Position numbers and translations under genes: made by a program. The notes under the pieces are model-generated. The model worked only from the letters and a program-made list of their open reading frames with translations, did not search any database and was not told the DNA's origin. A DNA stretch of 64,000 nucleotides from assembly GCA_016165875.1 (NCBI GenBank), contig JABBOT010000012.1, positions 15,379,168 through 15,443,167 of the forward strand, written 5' to 3'. Of this stretch, positions 13,071-22,160 are shown piece after piece. The stretch comes from Acanthopleura granulata (lineage: Eukaryota; Mollusca; Polyplacophora; Chitonida; Chitonidae). Numbering within the stretch: position 1 is the stretch's first letter; the number at the start of each line of letters is the position of its first letter.

Positions 13071-13288
13071 ATTCCCAGCAATAAGCTGACGTCTGGCATC
13101 TGTATCGACCATCTGAAGAGGAAATATAATACAGCGTGCAGTGAGAGCCTTCCCTCAGCATGTTTGCTCGAGTTATCTCGCCCATGTGGGCGGATGGTGA
13201 GCATGCAGGTTTGCAGCCACATTGCTCAAAGTGGTACTGCGTTCTATTCCAGCAATAATTCTGATGTCTGGCATCTGCATCAACCATT
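13071..13288. repeat. Pair of about 40-bp diverged direct repeats at the LINE 5' breakpoint
   Basis: 13071-13112 and 13248-13288 share the pattern TTCC(C)AGCAATAA...CTG(A/C)(C/T)GTCTGGCATCTG(T/C)ATC(G/A)ACCAT. They lie where LINE similarity ends and may mark a second, unidentified repeat into which the LINE joined. Confidence 0.6.
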
Positions 13289-13439
13289 TTAATCACAAAG
13301 GCTGTAACATACTCATCCCGGTTGCAGGAGTATTTCTGCTGCACTTAAAACCAAAGGGGGACTAACGCTAACCACTCCAATTCGTCACAGTATTCCACTT
13401 TGTATATAGATTGGCATTTAAAGTGTACTGTTGCCAGTT

Positions 13440-13472
13440 GTTTTTTTTTTTTTTGGTTTTTTTTTCTTTTTT
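13440..13472 (+). repeat. Poly-T tract
   Basis: Run of T interrupted by GG and C; about 30 bp. Confidence 0.95.
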
Positions 13473-13908
13473 GACATGGTACACTTTTATTGTGCCACAT
13501 GTCTACTTTTTAGATTAGTTTTGTGTTTCAGTGCAGAACAATGGGTCACAGTAACCTATCCACTCCTTGACAACTCCAGAGTACAACATTTTTGAGTCTT
13601 CATTCAATACCTCTCCATTTAGGTCACATTCTGTCCTTAAATAACATTCCCCTCTTAGAAATATAACAAATGAAGTATTCAATAACCTCTGATGCCATAA
13701 AATGTTCAATAATGAATCAAATGCCAACCAATGTAAAAAATATACTTATGTAAATCAGCCTGGCCTTTTAGCCAGGAAAGTTTATCCTTAAACAAAGTAA
13801 TTTCCTCAAACCAATTGTCTAGCTCAACTATTTGGCATACAATTTTCCTTCATGTTTTTGGATTTAAAACTACATGTTTAAGTGTAATGTCTTACCAAGC
13901 GATATTAT

Positions 13909-13985
13909 AAGTACCATTTTCAATGTCTTTGGTATGACCCAAACGGGGACGGGCGCTCTAAATCACTTGGCCATCGAGGCAGAAA
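13909..13985 (-). mobile_element. SINE family B, head fragment
   Basis: AAGTACCATTTTCAATGTCT, TTGGTATGACCC and GGCGCTCTAAATCACTTGGC match the inverted tRNA-like head of the 4465-4825 copy. Confidence 0.7.
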
Positions 13986-14277
13986 ACCAGTAATGAAGGA
14001 ATGTCGGCAGCCACTAGGAAGTTTTGAGTAAACCTTATAAAAGTGATGTGGGGGGGAAATATCACAGGCTCCTTCCGGCGAGTAGCTAAGCCCCTTCGGG
14101 TAGTTACATGTAGTTACATACATGTATATATTTCAAGTTGCATGCAGTTTTGAGTAAGCGGAACGTCGTGAAATGTGGGGTGGCTCGAGCCAGAGCGAAT
14201 ACTATCCTTGCTCAAAAAGGTCCTTGGGCCGCCTATTATTGGAAGCTCTGGCACCGAACCTGGGTCCAAATCTACTT

Positions 14278-14392
14278 CAATAAAATTAAACGCTGAGGTC
14301 TGTTTTCAACAATTTCTGATATTTTTGCTGCCTGTTGAGGTACATATAAACATAAGATATTGTTGAAGACAGACTTCAACGAATATTTCAGA
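14278..14392. mobile_element. Foldback/MITE-like element, family C
   Basis: Left arm AAACGCTGAGGTCTGTTTTC then AACAATTTCTGATAT; the right arm (about 14353-14390) is its diverged inverse (ATTGTTGAAGACAGACTTCA). Related ends occur at 39803-39919 and 53761-54826. Confidence 0.65.
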
Positions 14393-15147
14393 CCAGTTTA
14401 TGATTGCTAGTTCGACATGATCTGCGTCTCTATGCTTTATAATATACTGACATGTACTGGGTACAGACTGTATTTATTACCTGCCAGTATCCTGTCGGAC
14501 TACACTATTGCGAGGTACAAAATAAATACAGAGTAGTGTTGTCACTTTTATGAGCTGGGAGGATTTTCACAGTTAGCCAAATAAACAAAAAAATCCTACA
14601 AACTTAGGGGTTCGAGCTTCGTGTGTGTATATATATATATATACAAGAGGAAGCATGTTTGTTTGTCCATTCATACGCACATCAATATAAAGCCTAGTGT
14701 GTCTTCTAAACGTCGCTTGGTTGAGATTAGAGTATTTTTTAGTGTTTTATTTCCCGTTTCTGTGATTTTGCGATATATGAACAAAAACACATCACCAAAT
14801 ACACTAAATAAATTATCCTAAACGGTCCAGGGGAGCTAACTCCCAAATGTTACGCAGGGAATGCTTGGAGGACGAATGGCTTGCCTAGGCCAAGGCAGGG
14901 TTTTCATTTTGATTTGCTTTTGTGAAAAAAAAATATTAACTTTGATTTTTAATTTATTTTGCACTTAAGTTTTGTTGATGGTGAAGATGATGATGATGGT
15001 GAATGGTTGTGATGATATGCACTTGAGATATACAGGCGCAATGAAACGATATATACGAGTAGCAATTTGTTGTGTATAGAGATGCGGGCTGAAAAAAAAT
15101 GGCAATCTTTCGTCAGCCTTCTGGAACCTTCGATACGATCCCTTAGG

Positions 15148-15240
15148 CTTCAGTTTCATGAAGTGTATGTAGTGTTAAGTAGTGCTTGGTTAAGCGCACT
15201 TAAGGTAGTTAAGGCCTTACTTATAGCCCTGTGAGCTTCT
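15148..15240. mobile_element. Short dispersed repeat, family E (CAGTTTCATGAAG ends)
   Basis: Starts CTTCAGTTTCATGAAG, contains AAGTAGTGCTTGGTTAAGCG and TAAGGCCTTACTTA. Inverse-oriented relatives lie at 41539-41652 and 62625-62753. Confidence 0.5.
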
Positions 15241-15869
15241 TGGGGCGTACACTGTATACATAGCCTATATATAGTTGTGCAGAATGAAGGAGTCCCAATC
15301 TACAAATAATCATAAGCTGAGTATTTTTATGATTGATATCAATTTAAGCGTATATGAAAAGACATGAAATACAAACTAGTGCGAAATTCGGGTGCGTGTT
15401 TTAGCTGAAAAGTGTATAGAAGTCAATATTTGCTGAGCTCTTAAATTAAGCGCTAATATTATATAGTGAAGTCTATGCCTGTTCTATTTTTAGCCAAGCG
15501 CATAAACATAGAGTTCTTGGAACAGCTCTGGATCATTTTATACATAGGTGCTCTTATTTAACTTACTAATGGTGTCAGTAAATATTTAATACCCACGTAC
15601 ATGTACATATGGCATTTTGAAATCGCACGCAGAGCGCTCACATGCTTGGGCTTCTCCCAGTTATCTATAGTCTTACCTGATACTTGGTTTTAATATTTAG
15701 CATATCTTTTTTCAGATTGTTACGATATATAGCGTATAACCGCTGTAAAAACTGTCTCTTCTTGTCAGCCTGGAGTATCGACAAAAGTTAAGGTGAATTC
15801 AAGGATATAGTTCAACAGAGGACTTCAATAAATAGACTGTCACTTACCATCACGCACCATGCAAATGCA

Positions 15870-15886
15870 TATATATATATGTGTGT

Positions 15887-15919
<33 letters not shown>

Positions 15920-15920
15920 T
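15870..15920 (+). repeat. (AT)n(GT)n microsatellite
   Basis: About 10 bp AT repeat followed by about 40 bp of GT dinucleotides with one GA interruption. Confidence 0.97.
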
Positions 15921-16205
15921 TAATAAATGAATTCATTAATTTAACTAAATAACATTAAGCCGACCAATATGACCTGTCTTTTATTATCCGAAAAACAAAC
16001 GTACTACTACATAAAATTTTATTTATATTTCTCAAAATTATCTTCGGTGTTATAGAAGACACTGGAATCTGATCATACATGCATTGAGAACTTTCTAAAA
16101 CAACAGTCTATTCACATGTGCTTTGTTTTGATGGAGACGCTTTTTAGTTACTGACTCTAACCCTACTCTTGAATATATGATAGGTGAATTATTATCATAT
16201 ACATC

Positions 16206-16289
16206 GATTTATTTCTTTATTTCTTTATTCATTTATTTATTTATTTATTTATTCATTCATTCATTTATTCATTCATTTTTATTTATTTA
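16206..16289 (+). repeat. (TTTA/TTCA)n low-complexity tract
   Basis: Tetranucleotide repeat; explains a spurious Phe/Ile/Leu-rich open frame at 16184-16420. Confidence 0.95.
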
Positions 16290-16522
16290 CTGATTCTACC
16301 CATTTACAAATATCTTTCACCATCCTGGAAAGTGTTATTGAGCAAATTATATATATACTGTTTCTTGAGGGTACTATAATCTGTGATAGGCTTTATTTCC
16401 CCTTACTTGTATACTATTAAGACAAGTCTCTACTTACATATAGTCTCAATGCTTGCTGACGTTTAAATACATGTTATATTTGTTTTTAAGACTGATATTT
16501 GTAAACTCTTGCCAAATTTTGA

Positions 16523-16612
16523 TTTTTATTCCATTGGCATTTTACTCCATCCTCAAGAATATAGGGCCTATTTCACTTATATGAGTCAGGTTTGTGGATG
16601 AAGGAAACTGGA
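16523..16612 (-). mobile_element. SINE family A, 3' fragment
   Basis: CATTGGCATTTTACTCCATC, CTCAAGAATA, TTCACTTATATGAG and GGAAACTGGAC match the inverted tail and body end, diverged. Confidence 0.6.
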
Positions 16613-16615
16613 CAC

Positions 16616-16674
16616 TTATTTATTTATTTATTCATTCATTTATTTATTTGTTTATATATTTATTTATTTGTTTA
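16616..16674 (+). repeat. (TTTA)n low-complexity tract
   Basis: TTTA/TTCA/TTTG tetranucleotide repeat. Confidence 0.95.
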
Positions 16675-17100
16675 AAGCTAGCCGATGTCACTAAGCCCGC
16701 ATACATGTACATATAGACCAACGTTTATATAATTACATATTGGCCTACGTGTGCATCACAGCAGTGATTCGGGTAGTAAATCATATCCACATATATCTTG
16801 GATACATGTATGGGCTGGACATTTTTTTCACCATGAGTTGTTTATGAGGTTGGCCTATTTCTGAGCAACGATTTTTATGATCGATAGAAAATATAGACCC
16901 AATAGCACAACAAAGGGTCGTGTCTGGACAGGTCTCGCATTACCTCCCTTGTAATCCGATTGCTGTTTACCCTTTTACTCCGCTAGTCGCGTCTTTCACA
17001 ACTAACCGGAAATTACAGTACTCGGACCTCTCCGAGGCTCTTTGACGGACTCTACCGAACCGATCGACTTGTATGGAATGGCTGTCACTTGATCCCTACA

Positions 17101-17757
17101 GTGGGGAACAAGCCCTTGCGTGTTTGCGATCTGCAAGCGTGTTGGGGTGGCCGAGAAACTAGAAATGTGACTAGGCAGCGTGCAGGCGGGTGGCTTTCGG
17201 CCAAATATGTATTGCCCTGAATTGAAGTCGCCTCCCGCTGATAATTATGAGAACATTCCTGTTATCGACCTGACTTGTCAGTTCCGAGTTCGGGTCGTCT
17301 GCTATCACAGTGACAAAAACTGTCGTCTGTCAGCTTCAGTGACATATGTTCCATTTTTAGCCCTCAACAACTCAGATGGATGAAGTGACCTGTTATCAAC
17401 CGTAATACACACTGGCGCTGCTTGGGGATAAGACTGGTTTTCATAATACCACGATAATCGTTCGTGATACCTACAAAACAGTGTAGGCCGAGTGAGGATC
17501 ACACATGTAGGCTGCTTGATACTCAGGGGGAGCTTGCAATTGCAGACACGATTCCCTATTCAGTTGTCAGCTGGTGTGATAAATGATTTATGTCAACATT
17601 TGTGCAAAGGTGAACGTGTGGAAGTGAAATTTGACCCTGGAAACTTCACATCAGGTATTGATGTTGCATGATCAATGAATAACAATTCGGAGGACTGACA
17701 AAGGCAGTCTGATCAGACTGGTTGAAAGCCTGCACGTAGAACTGACCAGAAAGGAGG
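17101..17757 (+). other. Probable 5' UTR/proximal upstream region of the GPCR gene
   Basis: This stretch is relatively repeat-free and less AT-rich than its surroundings. Stops occur in the frame of the receptor, the nearest at 17743. Short open frames here (for example 17180-17383) resemble no known protein. No TATA box or transcription start can be placed with confidence. Confidence 0.35.
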
Positions 17758-20055
17758 ATGGAAGATGCTGTAAATAGTTCAATACCATGGATGCAAAACG
17801 CCCAAGGACAGATTGTAGCGACAACCACTTTCATTTCGATTTTCACTGCTGTTGGATTTTTTGGAAACTGTCTCATGATTGGCTGCTTTTTGAAGAACAG
17901 GACAGAACGATGGAAAGCCTTCATGTTATTTACAGTAAACCTTTGTGCCATGAATGTATTGGACTGTGTGGTCAACCTGTCAATTATAATCAGCACGAGT
18001 TTAGCCCAGTCATGGACATACAGTGCACAGATCTGCCAGTTTCACGCTTTTGCAGTCCACCTGTTGAGCATTCAGATTACTCTATCTTTAACATTGCTTT
18101 CGATTGACAGATGTGTGGCAGTTAAAGACAGTGAGCAGTATCCCGAGATTCTCTCCATAAAAAAGGTCTTAGGCTTGATATCTTACACATGGATTCAAGC
18201 TTTAGCAGTATGTTTACCCATTGTTGCTGGCGTAATTCCGTCCACGTTTTGCCCATCAAAGTATTTATGTTCCATTGACAGTGAGGCACCGCTGTTGTAT
18301 GTTATATTTATGTGCTTGTTGTGTTTTATTATCCCTTTTCTAGTATTGACTGGAGTTTATATATATATACTTGCAGTAGCTGTTTTAGACAAATCCAGAG
18401 ATAGTCTTCAACATGGAAATCTTTACGACATGGATCAAAACCAGGCTTTGAAAACCAAAGAATTACAGCAAAGCAGATCTACATTTTGTACCTTTTTGTT
18501 GTGGTTATTTTTGTATTTCCCTTATTTGTTGGCAAACTTCTACGAACTGGCACATAACAGTGAAGAAGTTTTAAATAATGAGAAAGTCCTCATGAAGTTT
18601 TCAATACCAAGTGATATAGACACAATTTTGACTTGGGCAAGATGCAGCTTTCCTGCTGTTTTCGTTGTTGTAAGCCTCTGTCAAAAGGAAGTTCGAAACA
18701 ATGCCAAAATGCTGTTCACATGTAGAAGGAACAACTCTGTTGTCGATCTTGATAGTGCTTCCAAAGGTCGAATGTTGGACAGGCAAGGGAAACCTAAGCT
18801 TCTTGGAAGCATTGGGAAGTTAAGGGAAAAACATCTCGCTCAAGGCAAGGAATCACCTTTAACTCCAACGACATTTCAGGTTCCTGTACTCTTTGCTACA
18901 TCTAAAGGCATCCACTTGCACAAGTTTGACCAAGAGAAAGATGCTACCGGCACAGATATTTATTATACAAAGACATCTGTCCAGTCTCAAGAAATTCCGG
19001 TGGGTAAGGTGACAAAGTGTGATGTGCTAGGCTCTCAGTCTGACTTAATTCAAGTGGAGGATGATACCAGTGACTACGACTCAAGCAATGAGGCAGACAG
19101 ATTTTCCGTCTCAAATCCTGTGTCAATGAAAAGGCCTGAAGCTACAGTGGTGGAAGGGATCCACAGATCGCTGTCAAACCCCGAAGTGGGACGAATTAAG
19201 CACAATATGGTTAGACCGTTTCGAGAACCTGTGCATGAGAAAGAACGCGGTGTCATGCCCAGTGACTCTGGAATTGACATAAGCAGCAGTGCTGGTAATA
19301 GTATGAACAGAAAGCAAAACTGGTCTGCAAGCAGGTCAAGTTGCCCTACTGATACCTCAGACAATGTGACTGAAATGACTTTACCTTCAGTGGTAAACAG
19401 TATAAGCAGTGTAGTTTTGGCCCAGACTGGAGAGTGTACCTCAAGCAACAGTTGCAGGAACATTAGCCCCAAAACAATCCAAACCCCTGGATTGTCACTG
19501 GAACAAGGCTGTTTGAACCATCAGGACGTTCCTTTGAAGAACGTCGCAAGTCGTGGCACAGCAAAGAAGCATAGGAAAAGGGATCTCAGTCCATTTATGC
19601 TAGAGTTGCAGTCAAAGAAAACAAGTCAAAAAGAAGAATGCGTAAAAAAAGTTAAAGGCGTTGCAAGCCATGTCACAATGGACAAAGTCAAACCCACAAG
19701 ATTACAACCAATAACATATTGTGTGTCACCCTGCAAAATAAAATCCAAACATCACAAAAACCAAAGAGAGAACAAATCGAAGTCAAACATTCATGACTCC
19801 TGTACACATGGAGATAGCCTCAAAGACAATCATTTTAATGACACCTTCTCCAGTACCTCTGGTACTCTCTATAGTTACAGGGAATATGACAGACTTTCCA
19901 GGAGTTTCTACCCTGATCTGAATGGCCAAGACAAACTGAACATACCACAACACTTACAGCTTGAATGTGTGTCCAACAGGCACAATCCGGTTACAGATCA
20001 TATTGTGAACGAAAAGAATTCCAGGTCTAATGAAATCAGAGCACCCAGCAGTTAG
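17758..20055 (+). CDS. Orphan class A (rhodopsin-like) GPCR with long cytoplasmic tail, single exon
   Basis: Predicted seven-helix plasma-membrane receptor, 765 aa, open from ATG to TAG without introns. The start has a good context (A at -3, G at +4) and an in-frame TGA lies 15 nt upstream (17743-17745). Seen: N-glycosylation sequon at Asn6; TM1 with GN (36-37); TM2 Asp69; TM3 Cys93, pairing with an ECL2 Cys (165 or 171); DRC in place of DRY at 117-119; TM4 Trp145; TM5 Pro193; TM6 with FP (254-255) instead of CWxP; TM7 with FPAVF (298-302) instead of NPxxY. From about residue 310 a roughly 450-residue Ser-, Lys- and Asp-rich tail follows, with an RSLSNP motif at 470-475 that fits a mode I 14-3-3 site. 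The core proves class A membership, but I could not assign a ligand family. Altered TM6/TM7/DRY motifs suggest non-standard activation (inference). Confidence 0.9.
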   Translation: MEDAVNSSIPWMQNAQGQIVATTTFISIFTAVGFFGNCLMIGCFLKNRTERWKAFMLFTVNLCAMNVLDCVVNLSIIISTSLAQSWTYSAQICQFHAFAVHLLSIQITLSLTLLSIDRCVAVKDSEQYPEILSIKKVLGLISYTWIQALAVCLPIVAGVIPSTFCPSKYLCSIDSEAPLLYVIFMCLLCFIIPFLVLTGVYIYILAVAVLDKSRDSLQHGNLYDMDQNQALKTKELQQSRSTFCTFLLWLFLYFPYLLANFYELAHNSEEVLNNEKVLMKFSIPSDIDTILTWARCSFPAVFVVVSLCQKEVRNNAKMLFTCRRNNSVVDLDSASKGRMLDRQGKPKLLGSIGKLREKHLAQGKESPLTPTTFQVPVLFATSKGIHLHKFDQEKDATGTDIYYTKTSVQSQEIPVGKVTKCDVLGSQSDLIQVEDDTSDYDSSNEADRFSVSNPVSMKRPEATVVEGIHRSLSNPEVGRIKHNMVRPFREPVHEKERGVMPSDSGIDISSSAGNSMNRKQNWSASRSSCPTDTSDNVTEMTLPSVVNSISSVVLAQTGECTSSNSCRNISPKTIQTPGLSLEQGCLNHQDVPLKNVASRGTAKKHRKRDLSPFMLELQSKKTSQKEECVKKVKGVASHVTMDKVKPTRLQPITYCVSPCKIKSKHHKNQRENKSKSNIHDSCTHGDSLKDNHFNDTFSSTSGTLYSYREYDRLSRSFYPDLNGQDKLNIPQHLQLECVSNRHNPVTDHIVNEKNSRSNEIRAPSS

Positions 20056-21860
20056 CTAGTGCAGCTGATTGCTTGCAGCATTTAGGTAAGTTATTCGTTG
20101 CCAATTCAGTGTAACAATGTATACATATAATTTTGATTTGACATGGTTGATAAATACAACAAGCCTGCCAATAAGCAACCTGACAAGGACATTGTTAGGC
20201 ATCAAATCCCCTCTTGTCAGGTACAAACTGAGTGGTGCCTGACAAACTTTACAGAACAGTTCAGAACAGAGGGAATATTCAAAATACAGTAGTAAACATC
20301 GTTCTAAATTTGTCTGTCACACCTGAAAAAGTTACTTACAGACCTGATGTAGTGTTTTGAAAATACATGCACTTATGTATAGCACTAGTCCATTGATCCC
20401 TGATAAAAAGCTGGAATTTAGAAAGAATTGACTTGAAAGAAACGATTTTCTTATTGAAGACTTCATGTACATGAATATTCTTGATCCTGTTGATAAGTTT
20501 ATTAAAGTTGACCTCACATTGTACAAATTGACCAATTGTAATGGTAGGGAAATTGCATCAAAATGTTCTTTGGCTTGTTTTTTAACATAATGTTCAGTTA
20601 TTAGTGGAGAATTGAATTCAAAATATCACATACACATATGTATAAAATTTTAAGATTATTCTTGTCTCGATGATTGTTTTGGAAGGATTGGTTGATGTAG
20701 TATTTGTGTATGTATAGTTATGTTAGGTCACATTTGATCTGACAGCTAAAGCACATATACATGTAAGTGTGGATTACAGGAATTAACAATTTTTATACAG
20801 ATTTGTCTTGCGCAAGACCCTGTCTTTTTGTGCATGCAGTTCTGAACTGAGTGCGACCACCCAACCACATGAAGGCCTAAATTAATGCAGTAACTATCTA
20901 GGTGACAGAGTGTACAAGTGTAAGCCAGTAAGGACAGGGTATTTCACACAGACATAGTCCTTTACAGTTTACACTCATTGTTTCACATTGGTTTAGCTGT
21001 TTTGAAGGTCTCATTTATTGACTTATTGATGGTCAGACCAGGCTGTGGTTGTGACTGAAGGTTTTGGTTTACTGTGTTACACTCCATGTCATACTTGCCT
21101 CAGCTCACAATGCCGGTAGACAATTTCCTAAGCACAGATAAGATCCAGTGACCTGCCTAGTGTGCCTTTGCAGCATTACACTCATAACATGCCAGTGTGT
21201 GATTAAGCGTGCACCAGTGCATTCTGCCTTGCCATGGTTAATCAGTGCATATGTAGCAAATGATAATTGATTCTACTTGTTCTTTGTTTCGAGTGGTCTG
21301 TGTGTGGTAACATGTATGCGATTTGTACAATGATCTATAAGTGTAGATAATCTTTTTTTTTTCTGTTTAGTTTTAACATTTTTTCCAACTTCAAAATCAC
21401 CATCTTTTTCATTAGCCAGAATGAAACCAAGAATTCCTGACTATCTCACCTACTGTAAATCTTCAACCTGTTCAATCATTAAGGTAGTTTTCAAAGGATA
21501 CTAGATACATACAGGTATTGTATAAATGAAGCCAAAATTGACCAGTGGTGACACACATGTGTAAGCTTCATGAAACCTTAAAAATTATTTTGCTAGACCC
21601 TGCAAGTCTCCAAGAAAATGTTGAAATATTTTCTTTCAGTGGTGGTTGATAAGGTTGAAGAATTAGAATTAGTTTTTTCTCAGTGTCATTTATGCCCAAC
21701 AAAGAATTGAGAGCCTGGTATACATTGATGCTTTGTTCATGCAACTAGCATTTGATTACTTTGTGTGCACAGCAGTTTAAAATAAATTTCCAGAGTGAGT
21801 AAATCTCTACTCATAAATACAAATACAATTACATAGGTGAATAAACTTTATTTGTTAAAT
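20056..21860 (+). other. Probable GPCR 3' UTR with candidate poly(A) signals
   Basis: AT-rich and without a gene. Candidate AATAAA signals lie at 21781 and 21840, the latter followed by T/G-rich sequence. A strong splice-donor match (AG then GTAAGTT) falls at about 20085, 30 nt after the stop codon, so the 3' UTR may be spliced. A 10-bp perfect inverted repeat (ACCTGACAAG/CTTGTCAGGT) lies at about 20177-20222. Extent of the UTR is inferred. Confidence 0.35.
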
Positions 21861-21879
21861 GGATGCAGTGTATTTTATT

Positions 21880-22160
21880 TAATACAACATTCACTGGCGC
21901 CAGGCATCATGTAAAAAAAATGTCTCAAACGATGTAAATTACCTAAAATTTTGTCCAAAGAAGTGCATTTTTAGAGGCAAATAAATGTCATAAAATATTA
22001 ATTCTGGTAATGAAAGTCACATTTTTCCAGTACTGTATCTTCTAACCAAACAAACCTCATAAGAGCTTTCTTAAATCAATTGTACTCTCAGAATCAGAAG
22101 AAATAAGCAACTTAGTCATGGACAAAGTTTTTGGTCATTTAGGGTAATTAGGATTTTGGA
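21880..22160 (+). repeat. Dispersed repeat, family D copy
   Basis: Shares with 43968-44420 the blocks TTTTTAGAGGCAAAT, ATGTCA, CCAAACAAACC, TCAGAATCAG/TCAGAGTCAGG, GTCATGGACAAAG and GGTCATTTAGGGT. An inverse copy lies at 51545-51785. Nature unknown. Confidence 0.55.

Larger units (their letters stand above)
10970..13110 (-). mobile_element. 5'-truncated, decayed non-LTR (LINE) retrotransposon
   Basis: On the minus strand, in order: FTSILNERLTEFC and SESQFSF (about 13010-13075), RT motif A as YCAFVDFSKAFNIV (first Asp kept, second changed to Asn), motif B as GVRQGGNLSPLLFS (about 12690-12733), motif C as FYSDDTVVL (about 12320-12350), then YLGVTFKYNCRF (about 12095-12135), TPSYMVYGELGIFPR (about 11850-11900) and a C-terminal RTCKGGSWK plus GDEYHYV-like region (about 11385-11480). 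The 3' end runs to a GAATAAAGTGAATTGAAT-type tail near 10970. Several frameshifts and stops occur, and motif B-C is split by a SINE (12458-12679). The family looks Jockey/CR1-like, but I cannot place it exactly. Confidence 0.8.

Noticed and set aside
12849..13112. 87-aa open frame as an independent gene
   Set aside because: It is a reverse transcriptase fragment of the decayed LINE.
16184..16420. Phe/Ile/Leu-rich 78-aa open frame resembling a membrane peptide
   Set aside because: It is a translation of a TTTA/TTCA tetranucleotide tract.
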